A stretch of 64,000 nt of DNA from UBA11524 sp964464815 (GCA_964464815.1 CAYXHF010000003.1:1-64000), one strand, 5' to 3'. Numbered from the stretch's first letter, positions 44,376 through 52,580 are shown. Notes: a model not told the origin generated them from the sequence alone. Numbers and translations: made by a program.

Positions 44376-45410
44376 ATGGGTAAGATTGTTACGTTTGGTG
44401 AAATCATGCTGCGCCTGAAGTCTCCGGCTTATGAGCGCTTCTTCCAGAGCCCGACGCTGGAGGCTACCTTCGGTGGCGGCGAAGCCAATGTGGCTGTTTC
44501 TCTGGCGAACTATGGCTTGGACGCGGCTTTCGTGACCGTGCTGCCGAAGAACGACATTGGCGAAGCCTGCATCCGTGAACTGCGTGGCTTTGGCGTGGAC
44601 ACCACCAAGATTGTTCGCAAGGATGGCCGTATGGGCATCTACTACCTGGAGACTGGCGCTGTGCAGCGTCCGTCCAAGGTGATTTATGACCGCGCTGGTT
44701 CTGCTATCTGCGAAGCCAAGCCCGGTGACATCGACTGGGATAGCGTCTTTGAGGGTGCAACCTGGTTCCATCTGACTGGCATCACGCCCGCTATTTCTCA
44801 GGGCGCGGCGGATCTGTCTCTGGAGGCTGTGAAGGTTGCCAAGGAAAAGGGCATCCATGTGTCCTGCGACCTGAACTACCGCAAGAACCTCTGGAAGTAT
44901 GGCAAGGACGCTAAGGAAGTCATGACCGAGCTGGTGAAGTATGTGGACACCGTCATCGCCAATGAGGAAGACTTCCAGAAGTCCCTGGGCCTGAAGGCTG
45001 AGTCTCAGAGCGACGTGGAAGAGGGCGAGCTGAACATCGAAAACTACAAGGCAATCGCTTCTCTGGCCATGGAGAACTATCCCAACATCAAGCGCGTGGC
45101 CATCACCCTGCGCGAAAGCAAGTCCGCCAACCACAACGACTGGCGCGCCTGCCTGTACAACGGCAAGGACTTCTTCCTGTCCCGTAAGTACAGCATCACC
45201 GACATTGTGGACCGCGTTGGCGGTGGCGACTCCTTCGGTGGCGGCCTGATCTACGGCCTGAACACCTATGAGGATGAGAAGACTGCACTGGAATTCGCTG
45301 TGGCGGCCTCCTGCCTCAAGCACACCATCATTGGCGACTACAACCGTGTGTCTGTTGCCGAGGTGGAAAGCCTCATGAAGGGCTCCGGCACGGGCCGCGT
45401 GCAGCGCTAA
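44376..45410 (+). CDS. kdgK: 2-keto-3-deoxygluconate kinase (PfkB family)
   Basis: A 344-residue ribokinase-family sugar kinase. The glycine-rich GGGEANVAVSLANYG start and the catalytic VGGGDSFGGGLIYGL (Asp as base) are present. By position after eda it phosphorylates 2-keto-3-deoxygluconate to KDPG, the substrate of Eda, in the pathway for uronic acids such as galacturonate or glucuronate. The AGGAGG site is strong, and codons are unusually uniform and GC-rich at third positions, suggesting high expression. No uronate isomerase or dehydratase genes are nearby. Confidence 0.88.
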   Translation: MGKIVTFGEIMLRLKSPAYERFFQSPTLEATFGGGEANVAVSLANYGLDAAFVTVLPKNDIGEACIRELRGFGVDTTKIVRKDGRMGIYYLETGAVQRPSKVIYDRAGSAICEAKPGDIDWDSVFEGATWFHLTGITPAISQGAADLSLEAVKVAKEKGIHVSCDLNYRKNLWKYGKDAKEVMTELVKYVDTVIANEEDFQKSLGLKAESQSDVEEGELNIENYKAIASLAMENYPNIKRVAITLRESKSANHNDWRACLYNGKDFFLSRKYSITDIVDRVGGGDSFGGGLIYGLNTYEDEKTALEFAVAASCLKHTIIGDYNRVSVAEVESLMKGSGTGRVQR

Positions 45411-45527
45411 TCGGCTGCTGAAGTCCGGCGGAATCAACGATTGAAGCGGACGAATCCATCGGCACATGTGCGCGAAAAGCGACAAGAAAAGTTCCGAAAA
45501 TTTGCGCAATTACATTTGAGAATCCTC

Positions 45528-45556
45528 TTGACACAAATGTTTTCTCTGCGTATAAT
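45528..45556 (+). promoter_or_regulatory. Consensus promoter of the candidate non-coding RNA
   Basis: A fully consensus TTGACA (45528-45533) and TATAAT (45551-45556) with a 17-bp spacer, the strongest promoter in the window, in a gene-free gap. Confidence 0.88.
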
Positions 45557-45562
45557 GGGTAC

Positions 45563-45765
45563 AGGGGAGATGCTCCTGGGGTGTCTGACAGCACGCTGGT
45601 TTTCCCCACATTTCAAAAAATGGAGTCCGAGTCCATAGTTCGGCTATGTCATGCCCCCGTTGCAAAACGCCAGGGGAAGGCAGATGCAGGCGGCAGGACA
45701 CCTACCTGCTTTAACAGCGGGTGAAAAGCAAGCTGTGCATCGTCACCTTGGGAGCATCTTTTCTT
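45563..45765 (+). ncRNA. Structured non-coding RNA, about 200 nt (6S-like candidate)
   Basis: No credible ORF exists here, but the two ends pair in a long closing helix: GATGCTCC (45569-45576) with GGAGCATC (45751-45758), continued by GGGGTG/CACCTT, ACAGC/GCTGT and TTTTC/GAAAA blocks. Inside are smaller hairpins: CATAG/CTATG with a TTCGG loop, a GNRA-capped CGTT-GCAA-AACG within CCCC/GGGG, and GCAGG/CCTGC. A T run follows the closing helix. A rod closed by its own ends with a strong dedicated promoter is what 6S RNA looks like, but no diagnostic sequence was recognised and the interior is more branched than typical 6S. It does not match SRP RNA, tmRNA or RNase P signatures. Confidence 0.6.
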
Positions 45766-45784
45766 AATGATGGATGAAACCTGA

Positions 45785-45832
45785 AGGTCAGGGATGGCAA
45801 GTCAGAAAGACTGCACTCTCTGACCTTTTTTC
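45785..45832 (+). terminator. Terminator between the ncRNA and map
   Basis: GGTCAG/CTGACC outer stem with an inner AGTC/GACT stem, followed by TTTTTT. Together with the T run at 45757-45764 it closes the RNA unit. Confidence 0.75.
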
Positions 45833-45868
45833 ATGCGAATGTGGCAAAGAAGCCGGAAAGGAATCCAG

Positions 45869-46765
45869 ATGAATATACCGCAATTTGTGTTTCAACACCT
45901 GCCGGGCAGAAACGATGCCTGCTGGTGCGGCAGTGGGCGCAAGTATAAGAGCTGCCACGCATCCTTTGATCAGCAGATTGCTGCCTTGGCGGCGAAGGGA
46001 CACAGCGTCCCGACGCACAAGCTGATTAAAACGCCGGAGCAGATTGCCAAGATTAAGGAAAGCTGCAAAATCAACGTGGCCGTGCTGGATGAGATTGCGC
46101 GTCAAATCCATGAGGGCATGAATACCGCAGAAATTGATCGCCTGGTGTACACGATGACGCATGATATGGGCGGCATTCCGGCACCGCTGAATTATGAGGG
46201 GTATCCTTATAGCGTCTGCACCTCTGTTAACGAGCAGGTGTGCCACGGCTTTCCGTCGGAAAAGGTGGTGCTCAAAGCGGGCGACATTGTGAATGTGGAC
46301 TGCTCCACAATTCTGGATGGGTATTTTTCCGACTCGTCGCGCATGTTCTGCATTGGGGACGTATCGCCGGAAAAGCAGAAGCTGGTGCAGGTGACGAAGG
46401 AATGTGTCGAGCTGGGTCTGGAGCAGGTCAAGCCATGGGGTTTCCTTGGTGACGTGGGACAGGCGGTCAACGACCACGCGAAGGCCAATGGCTATCAGGT
46501 GGTGCGCGAAATCGGTGGACACGGCTGCGGACTGGAATTCCATGAAGACCCGTGGGTCAGCTTTGTGAGTACCCGTGGGACGGAAATGGCGCTGGCGCCC
46601 GGCATGGTGTTTACCATCGAACCGATGGTGAACATGGGTACAGCGGAGGTATGCACGCATCCGGGCAATACGTGGGAAATCTTCACGCAGGATGATAAGC
46701 CCTCGGCGCAGTGGGAAATCATGGTTTTGGTGACGGAAACCGGCCATGAGGTGCTATGCTGGTAA
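45869..46765 (+). CDS. map: Type I methionine aminopeptidase with SEC-C zinc motif
   Basis: A 298-residue methionine aminopeptidase, removing N-terminal Met from new proteins. At the N terminus is a SEC-C zinc motif (C18, C20, C29, H30 in CWCGSGRKYKSCH), as in the longer MetAP types of Clostridia. Metal ligands of the pita-bread fold are visible in VNVDCS, DGYFSDSSR, IGGHGCGLEFHEDP, FTIEPMV and the final WEIMVLVTETG. The start at 45869 follows GAAAGGAA. It is probably monocistronic; its own promoter is not obvious, so readthrough from the ncRNA region may matter. Confidence 0.95.
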   Translation: MNIPQFVFQHLPGRNDACWCGSGRKYKSCHASFDQQIAALAAKGHSVPTHKLIKTPEQIAKIKESCKINVAVLDEIARQIHEGMNTAEIDRLVYTMTHDMGGIPAPLNYEGYPYSVCTSVNEQVCHGFPSEKVVLKAGDIVNVDCSTILDGYFSDSSRMFCIGDVSPEKQKLVQVTKECVELGLEQVKPWGFLGDVGQAVNDHAKANGYQVVREIGGHGCGLEFHEDPWVSFVSTRGTEMALAPGMVFTIEPMVNMGTAEVCTHPGNTWEIFTQDDKPSAQWEIMVLVTETGHEVLCW

Positions 46766-46775
46766 ACAACAAATT

Positions 46776-46939
46776 ATACTAATTTGCATCTAACCCATGA
46801 CATTCGCACAGCGGATTCTTCCGCCCTGGCTTTGCTTCGTTCCGCTCGTGCGTACATCCAGTACGCCTCGCTGCACTCAGCTTTGCCAGAACGAAAAATC
46901 CACTATGCTCGGTGCCATGTTTTAGACGTAAATTAGTAT
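46776..46939. repeat. MITE-like element, copy 2 (164 bp, intact ends)
   Basis: Terminal inverted repeats of 17 bp: ATACTAATTTGCATCTA at the left and the inverse of ATACTAATTTACGTCTA at the right, identical at 15 of 17 positions. It shares its interior with copy 1. It lies between the convergent map and cls genes and has no coding capacity. Confidence 0.8.
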
Positions 46940-46940
46940 C

Positions 46941-46988
46941 AAAAAGCAATGCCGCTCGGACGAATGTGTTCGGGCGGCATTGCTTGTC
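46941..46988 (-). terminator. Terminator of cls
   Basis: A 10-bp stem GCAATGCCGC/GCGGCATTGC (46946-46955, 46974-46983), followed on the minus strand by TTTTTG. Confidence 0.82.
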
Positions 46989-47005
46989 TGGAAATGTGCG
47001 GTTTG

Positions 47006-48583
47006 TTACATCAGTGGTGCAATGGCTTTGAGCAGCGCACCGGTGAGTTTCATGGAAAACTTGTCGTTTTTCAGCTTCTCCTTTGTCATGCGGCGGCACT
47101 GGCGAAGTGTCTGCTGGAAGTCGTTTTCGATGTCCTTGATGCAAGGTACGTCCAACATGTAGGCGGCGCACTCAAAGTGATGGTACAGGCTTCTGTAGTC
47201 CAGATTGATGGTGCCAACAACTGCCTCCACGTCATCGGCCACAAAGACCTTGGCATGCACGAAGCCGGGCGTGTATTCGCTGATTTTGACGCCCGCGGCA
47301 AGCAAGGAGGCGTAGTGCGTGTGTGCCAGCGCGAAGGCGTACTTCTTGTCCGGAATGCCCGGGAGAATCAGATGCACGTCAACACCGCGTTCAGCCGCAT
47401 ATTGCAGGGCCGTCTCCATGTTGTGGTCAATGATCAGGTAGGGCGTCATGATGTGTACATAGCGCTTGGCGCGGTAGAGAATGTCCATATAAACGCGTTC
47501 ACCGACCTTGTTACCATCCAGCGGACAGTCGGAGTACGGCAGGACAAAACCTGGTGCACCCTTGACCGGCTTGGTGGGATAGGCCAGGAAGCGCGCACCG
47601 TCCATCACATGCTCATCAATGGCCCACATGTTCAGGAACATCAGTGTGAAGCTTCTGGCCGCCTGACCACGCAGCATGATGGCGGTATCCTTCCAGTGAC
47701 CGAAGCGTTCCACACGGTTAATATACTCGTCGGAGAGATTCACGCCGCCAGTGAAGGCAACGCTACCGTCGATGACTGCAATCTTGCGGTGATCACGATA
47801 GTTGTAATGCGTGGAGACAAACGGCTGCACAGGTGCGAACATCTTGCATTTAATGCCAAGCTGACGCATCTGCTCCGGAAAGCGGTGCGTCAGGTGGCTG
47901 AATTCGCATGTGCCGTCCACCAGCACGCGCACCTCAACGCCTTCTTGTACCTTCTCCACCAAAATGTCGCGAATCTGCCCCCACATTTCGCCTTCCTCGA
48001 TGATGAAGTATTCAAGGAAGATAAAGTGCTTTGCCTTTTTGAGTTCGGTCAGCAGGGCCGCGAATTTCTCCTCGCCAATCGGGAAATACGTGACAGCAGT
48101 GTTTTCCCAGACGGGATAGCAGCCGCTGCTACTGACGTACTTCGCCAGTCCGGCAATGCGCGGGTCACGCTGCTGCAAATGCAGCTGCGCATCGTTATGG
48201 GCGCGCAGCTCGCTGCGACCTTCGCGGATGAGCTGTGTGGAGCGCTTCTTGAGCAGACGATGGCCGAAATCACTCTTCGTGTATACGTAGAAGAGTGCGC
48301 CGAAAATGGGCGCGATGGTGAAGAAAATCAGCCAAGTAAGCTTGGCGGTCGGATCACCCTTGTCATTGAGCAATACCACCACCATGATGGCGCTGAACAA
48401 GACTGTTCCACCAAACACATGCGGAATAAATTCGGCCGCGGCGCGGAAGAGAAAAATCATCAGGAACAGCTGGCATAAAAAGAGCAGCAAAATCAGGCCA
48501 AAGCGACTGAATACGGCCTGATGCAGTTTATTTTTGCCCTTGCGAAGCAGGTGCTTACCGCGCCCGCCTTCACGAAATTTCAT
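47006..48583 (-). CDS. cls: Cardiolipin synthase (phospholipase D family)
   Basis: A 525-residue membrane enzyme that makes cardiolipin from two phosphatidylglycerols. Two TM helices lie near residues 25-50 and 57-100; two HKD catalytic sites follow: HYNYRDHRKIAVIDG and FVHAKVFVADDVEAVVGT with the trailing NLDYRSL. All catalytic His, Lys and Asp positions are retained. The ATG at 48583 has GAGGAGG at 11 bp. It is transcribed divergently from galT. Confidence 0.94.
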   Translation of the reverse strand: MKFREGGRGKHLLRKGKNKLHQAVFSRFGLILLLFLCQLFLMIFLFRAAAEFIPHVFGGTVLFSAIMVVVLLNDKGDPTAKLTWLIFFTIAPIFGALFYVYTKSDFGHRLLKKRSTQLIREGRSELRAHNDAQLHLQQRDPRIAGLAKYVSSSGCYPVWENTAVTYFPIGEEKFAALLTELKKAKHFIFLEYFIIEEGEMWGQIRDILVEKVQEGVEVRVLVDGTCEFSHLTHRFPEQMRQLGIKCKMFAPVQPFVSTHYNYRDHRKIAVIDGSVAFTGGVNLSDEYINRVERFGHWKDTAIMLRGQAARSFTLMFLNMWAIDEHVMDGARFLAYPTKPVKGAPGFVLPYSDCPLDGNKVGERVYMDILYRAKRYVHIMTPYLIIDHNMETALQYAAERGVDVHLILPGIPDKKYAFALAHTHYASLLAAGVKISEYTPGFVHAKVFVADDVEAVVGTINLDYRSLYHHFECAAYMLDVPCIKDIENDFQQTLRQCRRMTKEKLKNDKFSMKLTGALLKAIAPLM

Positions 48584-48645
48584 TGCTGTGTAACCTCCTC
48601 GGGGTTGTCAATGTAACCACCATAATGTGTGAAAACATCAGGTTT

Positions 48646-48674
48646 ATCGTACCTTTTTTCCTCTTTTCTGTCAA
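48646..48674 (-). promoter_or_regulatory. Promoter of cls
   Basis: Minus-strand TTGACA (48669-48674) and TACGAT (48646-48651), 17-bp spacer. Its -35 box is 16 bp from the -35 of galT on the other strand. Confidence 0.75.
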
Positions 48675-48690
48675 GTACTTCACAAGGGAA

Positions 48691-48719
48691 TTGACAGAAA
48701 ATTTGTTTTCCGGTATAAT
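48691..48719 (+). promoter_or_regulatory. Promoter of galT
   Basis: Consensus TTGACA (48691-48696) and TATAAT (48714-48719) with a 17-bp spacer. Confidence 0.85.
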
Positions 48720-48771
48720 ACGTGTGATTAGGTTCATGAAAAACGTGGAGGAAGAAAGGTTGGAAATATAT

Positions 48772-50307
48772 ATGTCTTGGGAGAAACGCGTATCACAGGC
48801 CATTGAAGATTTGCTGACATACGCGGTGACAAAGGGACTGATTGAGCAGCTCGATCGTCCCTATTATCGGAATTTGCTGCTGGATGTGCTGAATTTGGAT
48901 GCGCCGGAGGAGGATACGGTGGCCATGACGGCTGTACCCGAAACGGCGACGCAGCTGCTGAAGACGCTGTGTGATTTGGCGGTGGAGCGTGGCCTGGTGG
49001 AGGATATGTCCTATGCGCGCGACCTGTTCAGCACGCGCTTGATGGGTCTGCTGACGCCGTCTCCAAAGCAGGTGCGGGAAACCTTCCGTGCCCAGATGGC
49101 GCAGGGACAAGCGCAGGAGGCGACCGAGACGTTCTATCAGATGTGCCGCAGCTGCGACTACATCAAGGTCGATGCCATTGCGCAGAACGTGCGCTATTTC
49201 GCGCAGAGTCCGGTGGGTGAATTGGAAATCACCATCAATCTCTCCAAGCCTGAAAAAGACCCGCGGGAGATTGCCAAGCTCAAGAATGCGCCCAGCGTTG
49301 GATATCCCAAGTGCATGCTGTGCGTGGAGAACCCCGGCTATCGCGGCCGCAGCAACTTCCCGGCGCGTCAGAACCATCGTGTTGTGCCGATGCAGCTGGC
49401 AGGGCAGGATTGGTATTTGCAGTATTCGCCGTATGCATATTATCCGGAGCATTGCATTGTCTTCAACAGCCAGCATGTGCCGATGCGCATTTCGCGCGGC
49501 ACGTTTGAGCGCCTGTTTGACTTTGTGAAGCAGCTGCCGCACTATATGCTGGGTTCAAATGCGGATTTGCCCATCGTCGGTGGTTCGATTCTGAATCACG
49601 ACCACTTCCAGGGCGGCCGCTACAGCTTCCCGATGGATCAGGCGAAGGTGCGCTGTCAGTTGCAGAGCGCTGTGCCGGGTGTGGAGGCGGCGTTGCTTGA
49701 CTGGCCGATGTCCACGATTCAGCTGACGGGCAAGGACGAAACGGCACTGGTGGACGAGGCAAGCCGCATTCTGGATGCGTGGCGTGCCTACAGCGATGAA
49801 GCATGCGACATTCTGGCGGAAACGGACGGAACGCCGCACAACACTATCACGCCCATCCTGCGCAAGAAGGGCGACGTGTATTGCCTGAACTTGGTGCTGC
49901 GCAACAACCGCACCAGCGATGAGCATCCGCTGGGCATCTTCCATCCGCATGCGCCGTTGCATCACATCAAGAAGGAGAATATTGGCCTGATTGAGGTGAT
50001 GGGCCTGTTCATCCTGCCGGGTCGCTTGAAGAAGGAGCTGGCGGAGCTGGCCGCATATCTGACGGGCGAACGCGAACTGGTACGTCCGGACGAAAGCGAT
50101 GCATCCTACAAGCATTACGATTGGCTGACGGATGTGGTGGCCCGCAACGGCCTCTGCAAGACGACGGAGGAAGCGGAACAGCTGCTGCGCGATGAGGTGG
50201 CGCTTGTCTGTGCGCAGGTGCTTGCGGATGCAGGCGTCTACAAGCAGGACGAAAACGGAACGGCTGGGTTCCTGCGCTTCATGCAGACCCTTGGCTATCA
50301 GAAATAA
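48772..50307 (+). CDS. galT: UDP-glucose-hexose-1-phosphate uridylyltransferase, class II
   Basis: About 511 residues, the class II GalT found in Firmicutes (unrelated in length to the 350-residue class I enzyme). It exchanges galactose-1-phosphate for glucose-1-phosphate on UDP in the Leloir pathway. Recognisable parts are PKCMLCVENPGYRGR, YSPYAYYPEHCIVFN, GGSILNHDHFQGGRY (active-site region with His) and GIFHPHAPLHHIKKENIG. An in-frame TTG at 48760 has better spacing to GGAGG than the ATG at 48772; either may be used. galK and galE are not adjacent. Confidence 0.93.
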   Translation: MSWEKRVSQAIEDLLTYAVTKGLIEQLDRPYYRNLLLDVLNLDAPEEDTVAMTAVPETATQLLKTLCDLAVERGLVEDMSYARDLFSTRLMGLLTPSPKQVRETFRAQMAQGQAQEATETFYQMCRSCDYIKVDAIAQNVRYFAQSPVGELEITINLSKPEKDPREIAKLKNAPSVGYPKCMLCVENPGYRGRSNFPARQNHRVVPMQLAGQDWYLQYSPYAYYPEHCIVFNSQHVPMRISRGTFERLFDFVKQLPHYMLGSNADLPIVGGSILNHDHFQGGRYSFPMDQAKVRCQLQSAVPGVEAALLDWPMSTIQLTGKDETALVDEASRILDAWRAYSDEACDILAETDGTPHNTITPILRKKGDVYCLNLVLRNNRTSDEHPLGIFHPHAPLHHIKKENIGLIEVMGLFILPGRLKKELAELAAYLTGERELVRPDESDASYKHYDWLTDVVARNGLCKTTEEAEQLLRDEVALVCAQVLADAGVYKQDENGTAGFLRFMQTLGYQK

Positions 50308-50310
50308 TCA

Positions 50311-50354
50311 TAAAAAGCAGCTGGCGGAGAAAAACTCTGCCAGCTGCTTTTTAT
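50311..50354. terminator. Bidirectional terminator between galT and msrC
   Basis: Stem GCAGCTGGC/GCCAGCTGC extended by GAG/CTC, flanked by AAAAA on one side and TTTTT on the other, so it serves both convergent genes. Confidence 0.9.
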
Positions 50355-50364
50355 CGGAAACGTG

Positions 50365-50862
50365 TCAAAGAAGGCCTTTGGAGAAGTCAGTTGCGGCGCA
50401 CAGGGCGTCTACAAACGTACAAAGCCCTTCGGCGTCCTCGGCGTCAAAACGGCACAGAAGTGGCGAATCAATGTCCAGCACGCCATACAGCACACCTTGC
50501 TGCATCAACGGGATAACGATTTCAGAACGGGAGGCCTGATCACAGGCGATATGTCCCGGGAAGCGCGATACGTCCTCCACACGCTGCAAACACTTAGTAG
50601 CGGCGGCTGTTCCGCAAACGCCACGACCGAGTGGAATCTGCGTGCAGGCGGTTTTTCCCTGAAACGGCCCAAGATGCAGCATATTGCCTTGCAGGAGGTA
50701 AAAGCCAGCCCAGTTGATGTCCGGCAGCGCCTCATACAGTAGCGCGGCGGCGTTTGACAGCGTGGATAGCAGCAGGGAATCCTCCGCAAGGGCGGTAATC
50801 TGCTGCTGGAGCAAGGGGTACAGCGCCGCTTTTTCCTGCGGAAAGAGTATTTCCTGATGCAT
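50365..50862 (-). CDS. msrC: Free methionine-(R)-sulfoxide reductase (GAF domain)
   Basis: A 165-residue GAF-domain enzyme matching fRMsr (YebR). The family lines are INWAGFYLL, LGPFQGKTAC, GRGVCGTAA and FPGHIACD; the three redox cysteines correspond to C73, C83 and C107. It reduces the free R-isomer of methionine sulfoxide with thioredoxin. It is the last gene of the lexA-hlyIII-msrC operon, 15 bp behind hlyIII with an AGGAGG site. The grouping with lexA suggests a stress-response unit. Confidence 0.92.
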   Translation of the reverse strand: MHQEILFPQEKAALYPLLQQQITALAEDSLLLSTLSNAAALLYEALPDINWAGFYLLQGNMLHLGPFQGKTACTQIPLGRGVCGTAAATKCLQRVEDVSRFPGHIACDQASRSEIVIPLMQQGVLYGVLDIDSPLLCRFDAEDAEGLCTFVDALCAATDFSKGLL

Positions 50863-50877
50863 GGGTGCGCCCTCCTG

Positions 50878-51558
50878 TTACAGAACGTAGAAGTAGATGG
50901 AGAAGAAATGCAGAACCGTACCAATCAAGCAGAAGAAGTGGAAAATGGAATGGAAATACTTCCGCTTTGAGCCGACGGCGTAGAGCACCGCACCAACAGT
51001 GTACGCAATTCCACCACCGACAAGCAGCATCAAGCCGGGACGAACCAAATTTTCCACCAGCGTCTTGGAGGCGAGCAGAATAATCCAGCCCAGCAGCACA
51101 TAGCAAATCACGCTGATTTTTGCAAACTTGCGCAGATTCACAGCGTTAAGTACAATGCCCGTAATGGCCACGGCCCACACCACACCAAAGAGCACCCAAC
51201 CGGTCGCGCCACGTAGCGTGACAAGCGTATACGGCGTGTATGTACCTGCAATCAGCAGGAAAATGGTGCAGTGGTCAAAGATGCGGAAAACCTTCTTGGC
51301 GCGGTTGATTTTCAGCGCGTGGTACAGGCAGCTCATCAGATACAGCAACGTGGTCGTGAGGCCAAAGACGATGCTGGAGGCAAGCTTAAATCCGTCGCCC
51401 GCAATGGCACTTTTGACAATGCACAGCACAAGTGCGGCGAGGCCCAATCCGGCGCCAATACCGTGAGAGATGCTATTGAGCAATTCTTCTGCCAAGGTGT
51501 AGGATGGAATGCCAAGCAGTTGACGCTTCTGTTCTTTTTCGATTTGTTTTTCAGTCAT
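50878..51558 (-). CDS. Hemolysin III/PAQR-family membrane protein
   Basis: A 226-residue, seven-TM protein of the HlyIII (YqfA/PAQR) family. Conserved family residues are visible: ELLNSISHGIGAGLGL near the start, SCLYHAL after TM2, FDHCTIFLLIAGTYTP after TM3 and FHSIFHFFCLIG near the end; the histidines and Asp/Ser form the zinc site of PAQR folds. Real haemolysin activity is doubtful; the family is linked to membrane-lipid homeostasis. It lies between lexA and msrC, with 25- and 15-bp gaps. Confidence 0.88.
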   Translation of the reverse strand: MTEKQIEKEQKRQLLGIPSYTLAEELLNSISHGIGAGLGLAALVLCIVKSAIAGDGFKLASSIVFGLTTTLLYLMSCLYHALKINRAKKVFRIFDHCTIFLLIAGTYTPYTLVTLRGATGWVLFGVVWAVAITGIVLNAVNLRKFAKISVICYVLLGWIILLASKTLVENLVRPGLMLLVGGGIAYTVGAVLYAVGSKRKYFHSIFHFFCLIGTVLHFFSIYFYVL

Positions 51559-51583
51559 ACAATCACCGCCTTATTTGATTAAC

Positions 51584-52195
51584 TTATTTAACTAAGCGAT
51601 AGAGGGAAATGACCTTGCCGAGGATGGTCACTTCATCGGCGTAGATGGGCTCCATGCTACTGTTTTCCGGCTGAAGACGGAAATGGCCGTTTTCCTTATA
51701 GTAGCGCTTGACCGTGGCGCTATCCTCAATCATGGCAACGACAATTTCGCCGTTATATGCTTCACTCGTCTTGCGGACGATGATGTAGTCGCCGTCCAAA
51801 ATGCCGGCTTCAATCATGGAATCGCCACGCACATGCAGGATGAAGTGTTCGCCTTCGCCCAGCATAATGTCGGGAATCGGGACATATTCCTCCAGATTCT
51901 CTTCTGCCAAAATTGGCTGACCAGCCGTGACACGACCAACGACCGGCACAGCGGTGGAGTTGTTGCGAATGAAGTTCGGATCGCCTGTCACCTCCATGGC
52001 GCGAGGCTTCATGGCGTCGCGGTGCAGCAAACCGCGCTTTTCCAGCCGCTGAAGATGGCCGTGAACGGTGGACGTGGACTTCAAGCCAACCGCCTGCGCA
52101 ATTTCGCGAACGGACGGAGGATAGCCTTTGGTCTGTATTTCAGACTTGATGAAATCAAGAATGCGCTGTTGATTATCTCCACGAGGTCTTTGCAT
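51584..52195 (-). CDS. lexA: LexA repressor
   Basis: A 203-residue SOS repressor. The N-terminal winged helix (about 1-65) has YPPSVREIAQAVGL and STVHGHLQRLEKRG; the self-cleavage site is Ala91-Gly92 in VTAGQ, with catalytic Ser126 (GDSMIEAG) and Lys163 (ATVKRYY). The start MQRPRGDNQ at 52195 is the second possible one; the first lies 16 codons upstream without a site. A LexA-type operator overlaps its -35 box, implying self-regulation. It heads the operon with hlyIII and msrC. Confidence 0.96.
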   Translation of the reverse strand: MQRPRGDNQQRILDFIKSEIQTKGYPPSVREIAQAVGLKSTSTVHGHLQRLEKRGLLHRDAMKPRAMEVTGDPNFIRNNSTAVPVVGRVTAGQPILAEENLEEYVPIPDIMLGEGEHFILHVRGDSMIEAGILDGDYIIVRKTSEAYNGEIVVAMIEDSATVKRYYKENGHFRLQPENSSMEPIYADEVTILGKVISLYRLVK

Positions 52196-52231
52196 GGGGA
52201 AAAATCGCCGCCTTTCTGTGTTAGTAGCCTT

Positions 52232-52260
52232 ATTATAGCACAAAGTGGTACAAAAATCAA
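52232..52260 (-). promoter_or_regulatory. Promoter of lexA
   Basis: Minus-strand TTGATT (52255-52260) and TATAAT (52232-52237), 17-bp spacer. Confidence 0.7.
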
Positions 52261-52271
52261 ACAGTTGTTCG
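52258..52271. promoter_or_regulatory. LexA operator (SOS box)
   Basis: CGAACAACTGTTTG on the minus strand matches 12 of 14 positions of the Gram-positive SOS box CGAACRNRYGTTYC. It overlaps the lexA -35 box and lies just upstream of the divergent promoter. Confidence 0.7.
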
Positions 52272-52279
52272 TTCTGGTC

Positions 52280-52307
52280 TTGCTTTTTTTGCGAATGTTG
52301 CTATAAT
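52280..52307 (+). promoter_or_regulatory. Promoter of the Cys-rich microprotein
   Basis: TTGCTT (52280-52285) and TATAAT (52302-52307), 16-bp spacer. Confidence 0.6.
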
Positions 52308-52344
52308 ACGAGGGAAGATACAGAGAGAAAGAAGGGGAATGACA

Positions 52345-52524
52345 ATGGGCAAGCAATGTGTGCTGTATGACCGGGAATGCATTGATTGTGGCGAATGCGA
52401 ACGCTGTGATTTGGATCCGGACAAGATTTGCGATAACTGCATGAAGTGTGTGATGGGCAATGCGGATTACCGCGCTATCAGCATTTCGGGCATTGAATTG
52501 GAAAACGAACAGCCCAAAGAGTAA
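52345..52524 (+). CDS. Cys-rich small protein divergent from lexA
   Basis: A 59-residue protein with eight cysteines at 5, 12, 15, 18, 21, 29, 32 and 35, in a C-x2-C repeat pattern over its first 35 residues, and an acidic tail. The pattern suggests a zinc or iron-sulfur site, perhaps a small ferredoxin-like fold; there is no signal peptide or TM helix. The ATG at 52345 is preferred over 52339 because of spacing from AAGGGG. Divergence from lexA across a shared LexA box suggests possible SOS control. I do not recognise a named family. Confidence 0.7.
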   Translation: MGKQCVLYDRECIDCGECERCDLDPDKICDNCMKCVMGNADYRAISISGIELENEQPKE

Positions 52525-52539
52525 GCGGCTGCGCTGAAA

Positions 52540-52580
52540 GAAGAAAGAGACATGGCAGGGAAGTCATGTCTCTTCTTTTT
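52540..52580. terminator. Bidirectional terminator between the Cys-rich gene and xerS-like gene
   Basis: Stem AGAGACATG/CATGTCTCT with A- and T-rich flanks. The 3' arm overlaps the recombinase stop codon. Confidence 0.82.

Noticed and set aside
45600..45720. Cobalamin-riboswitch-like strings (GCCCCCG, GGGAAGGC, CAGGACACCT) within the structured RNA
   Set aside because: The order and the other conserved cobalamin boxes are absent, and neither neighbour has to do with B12.
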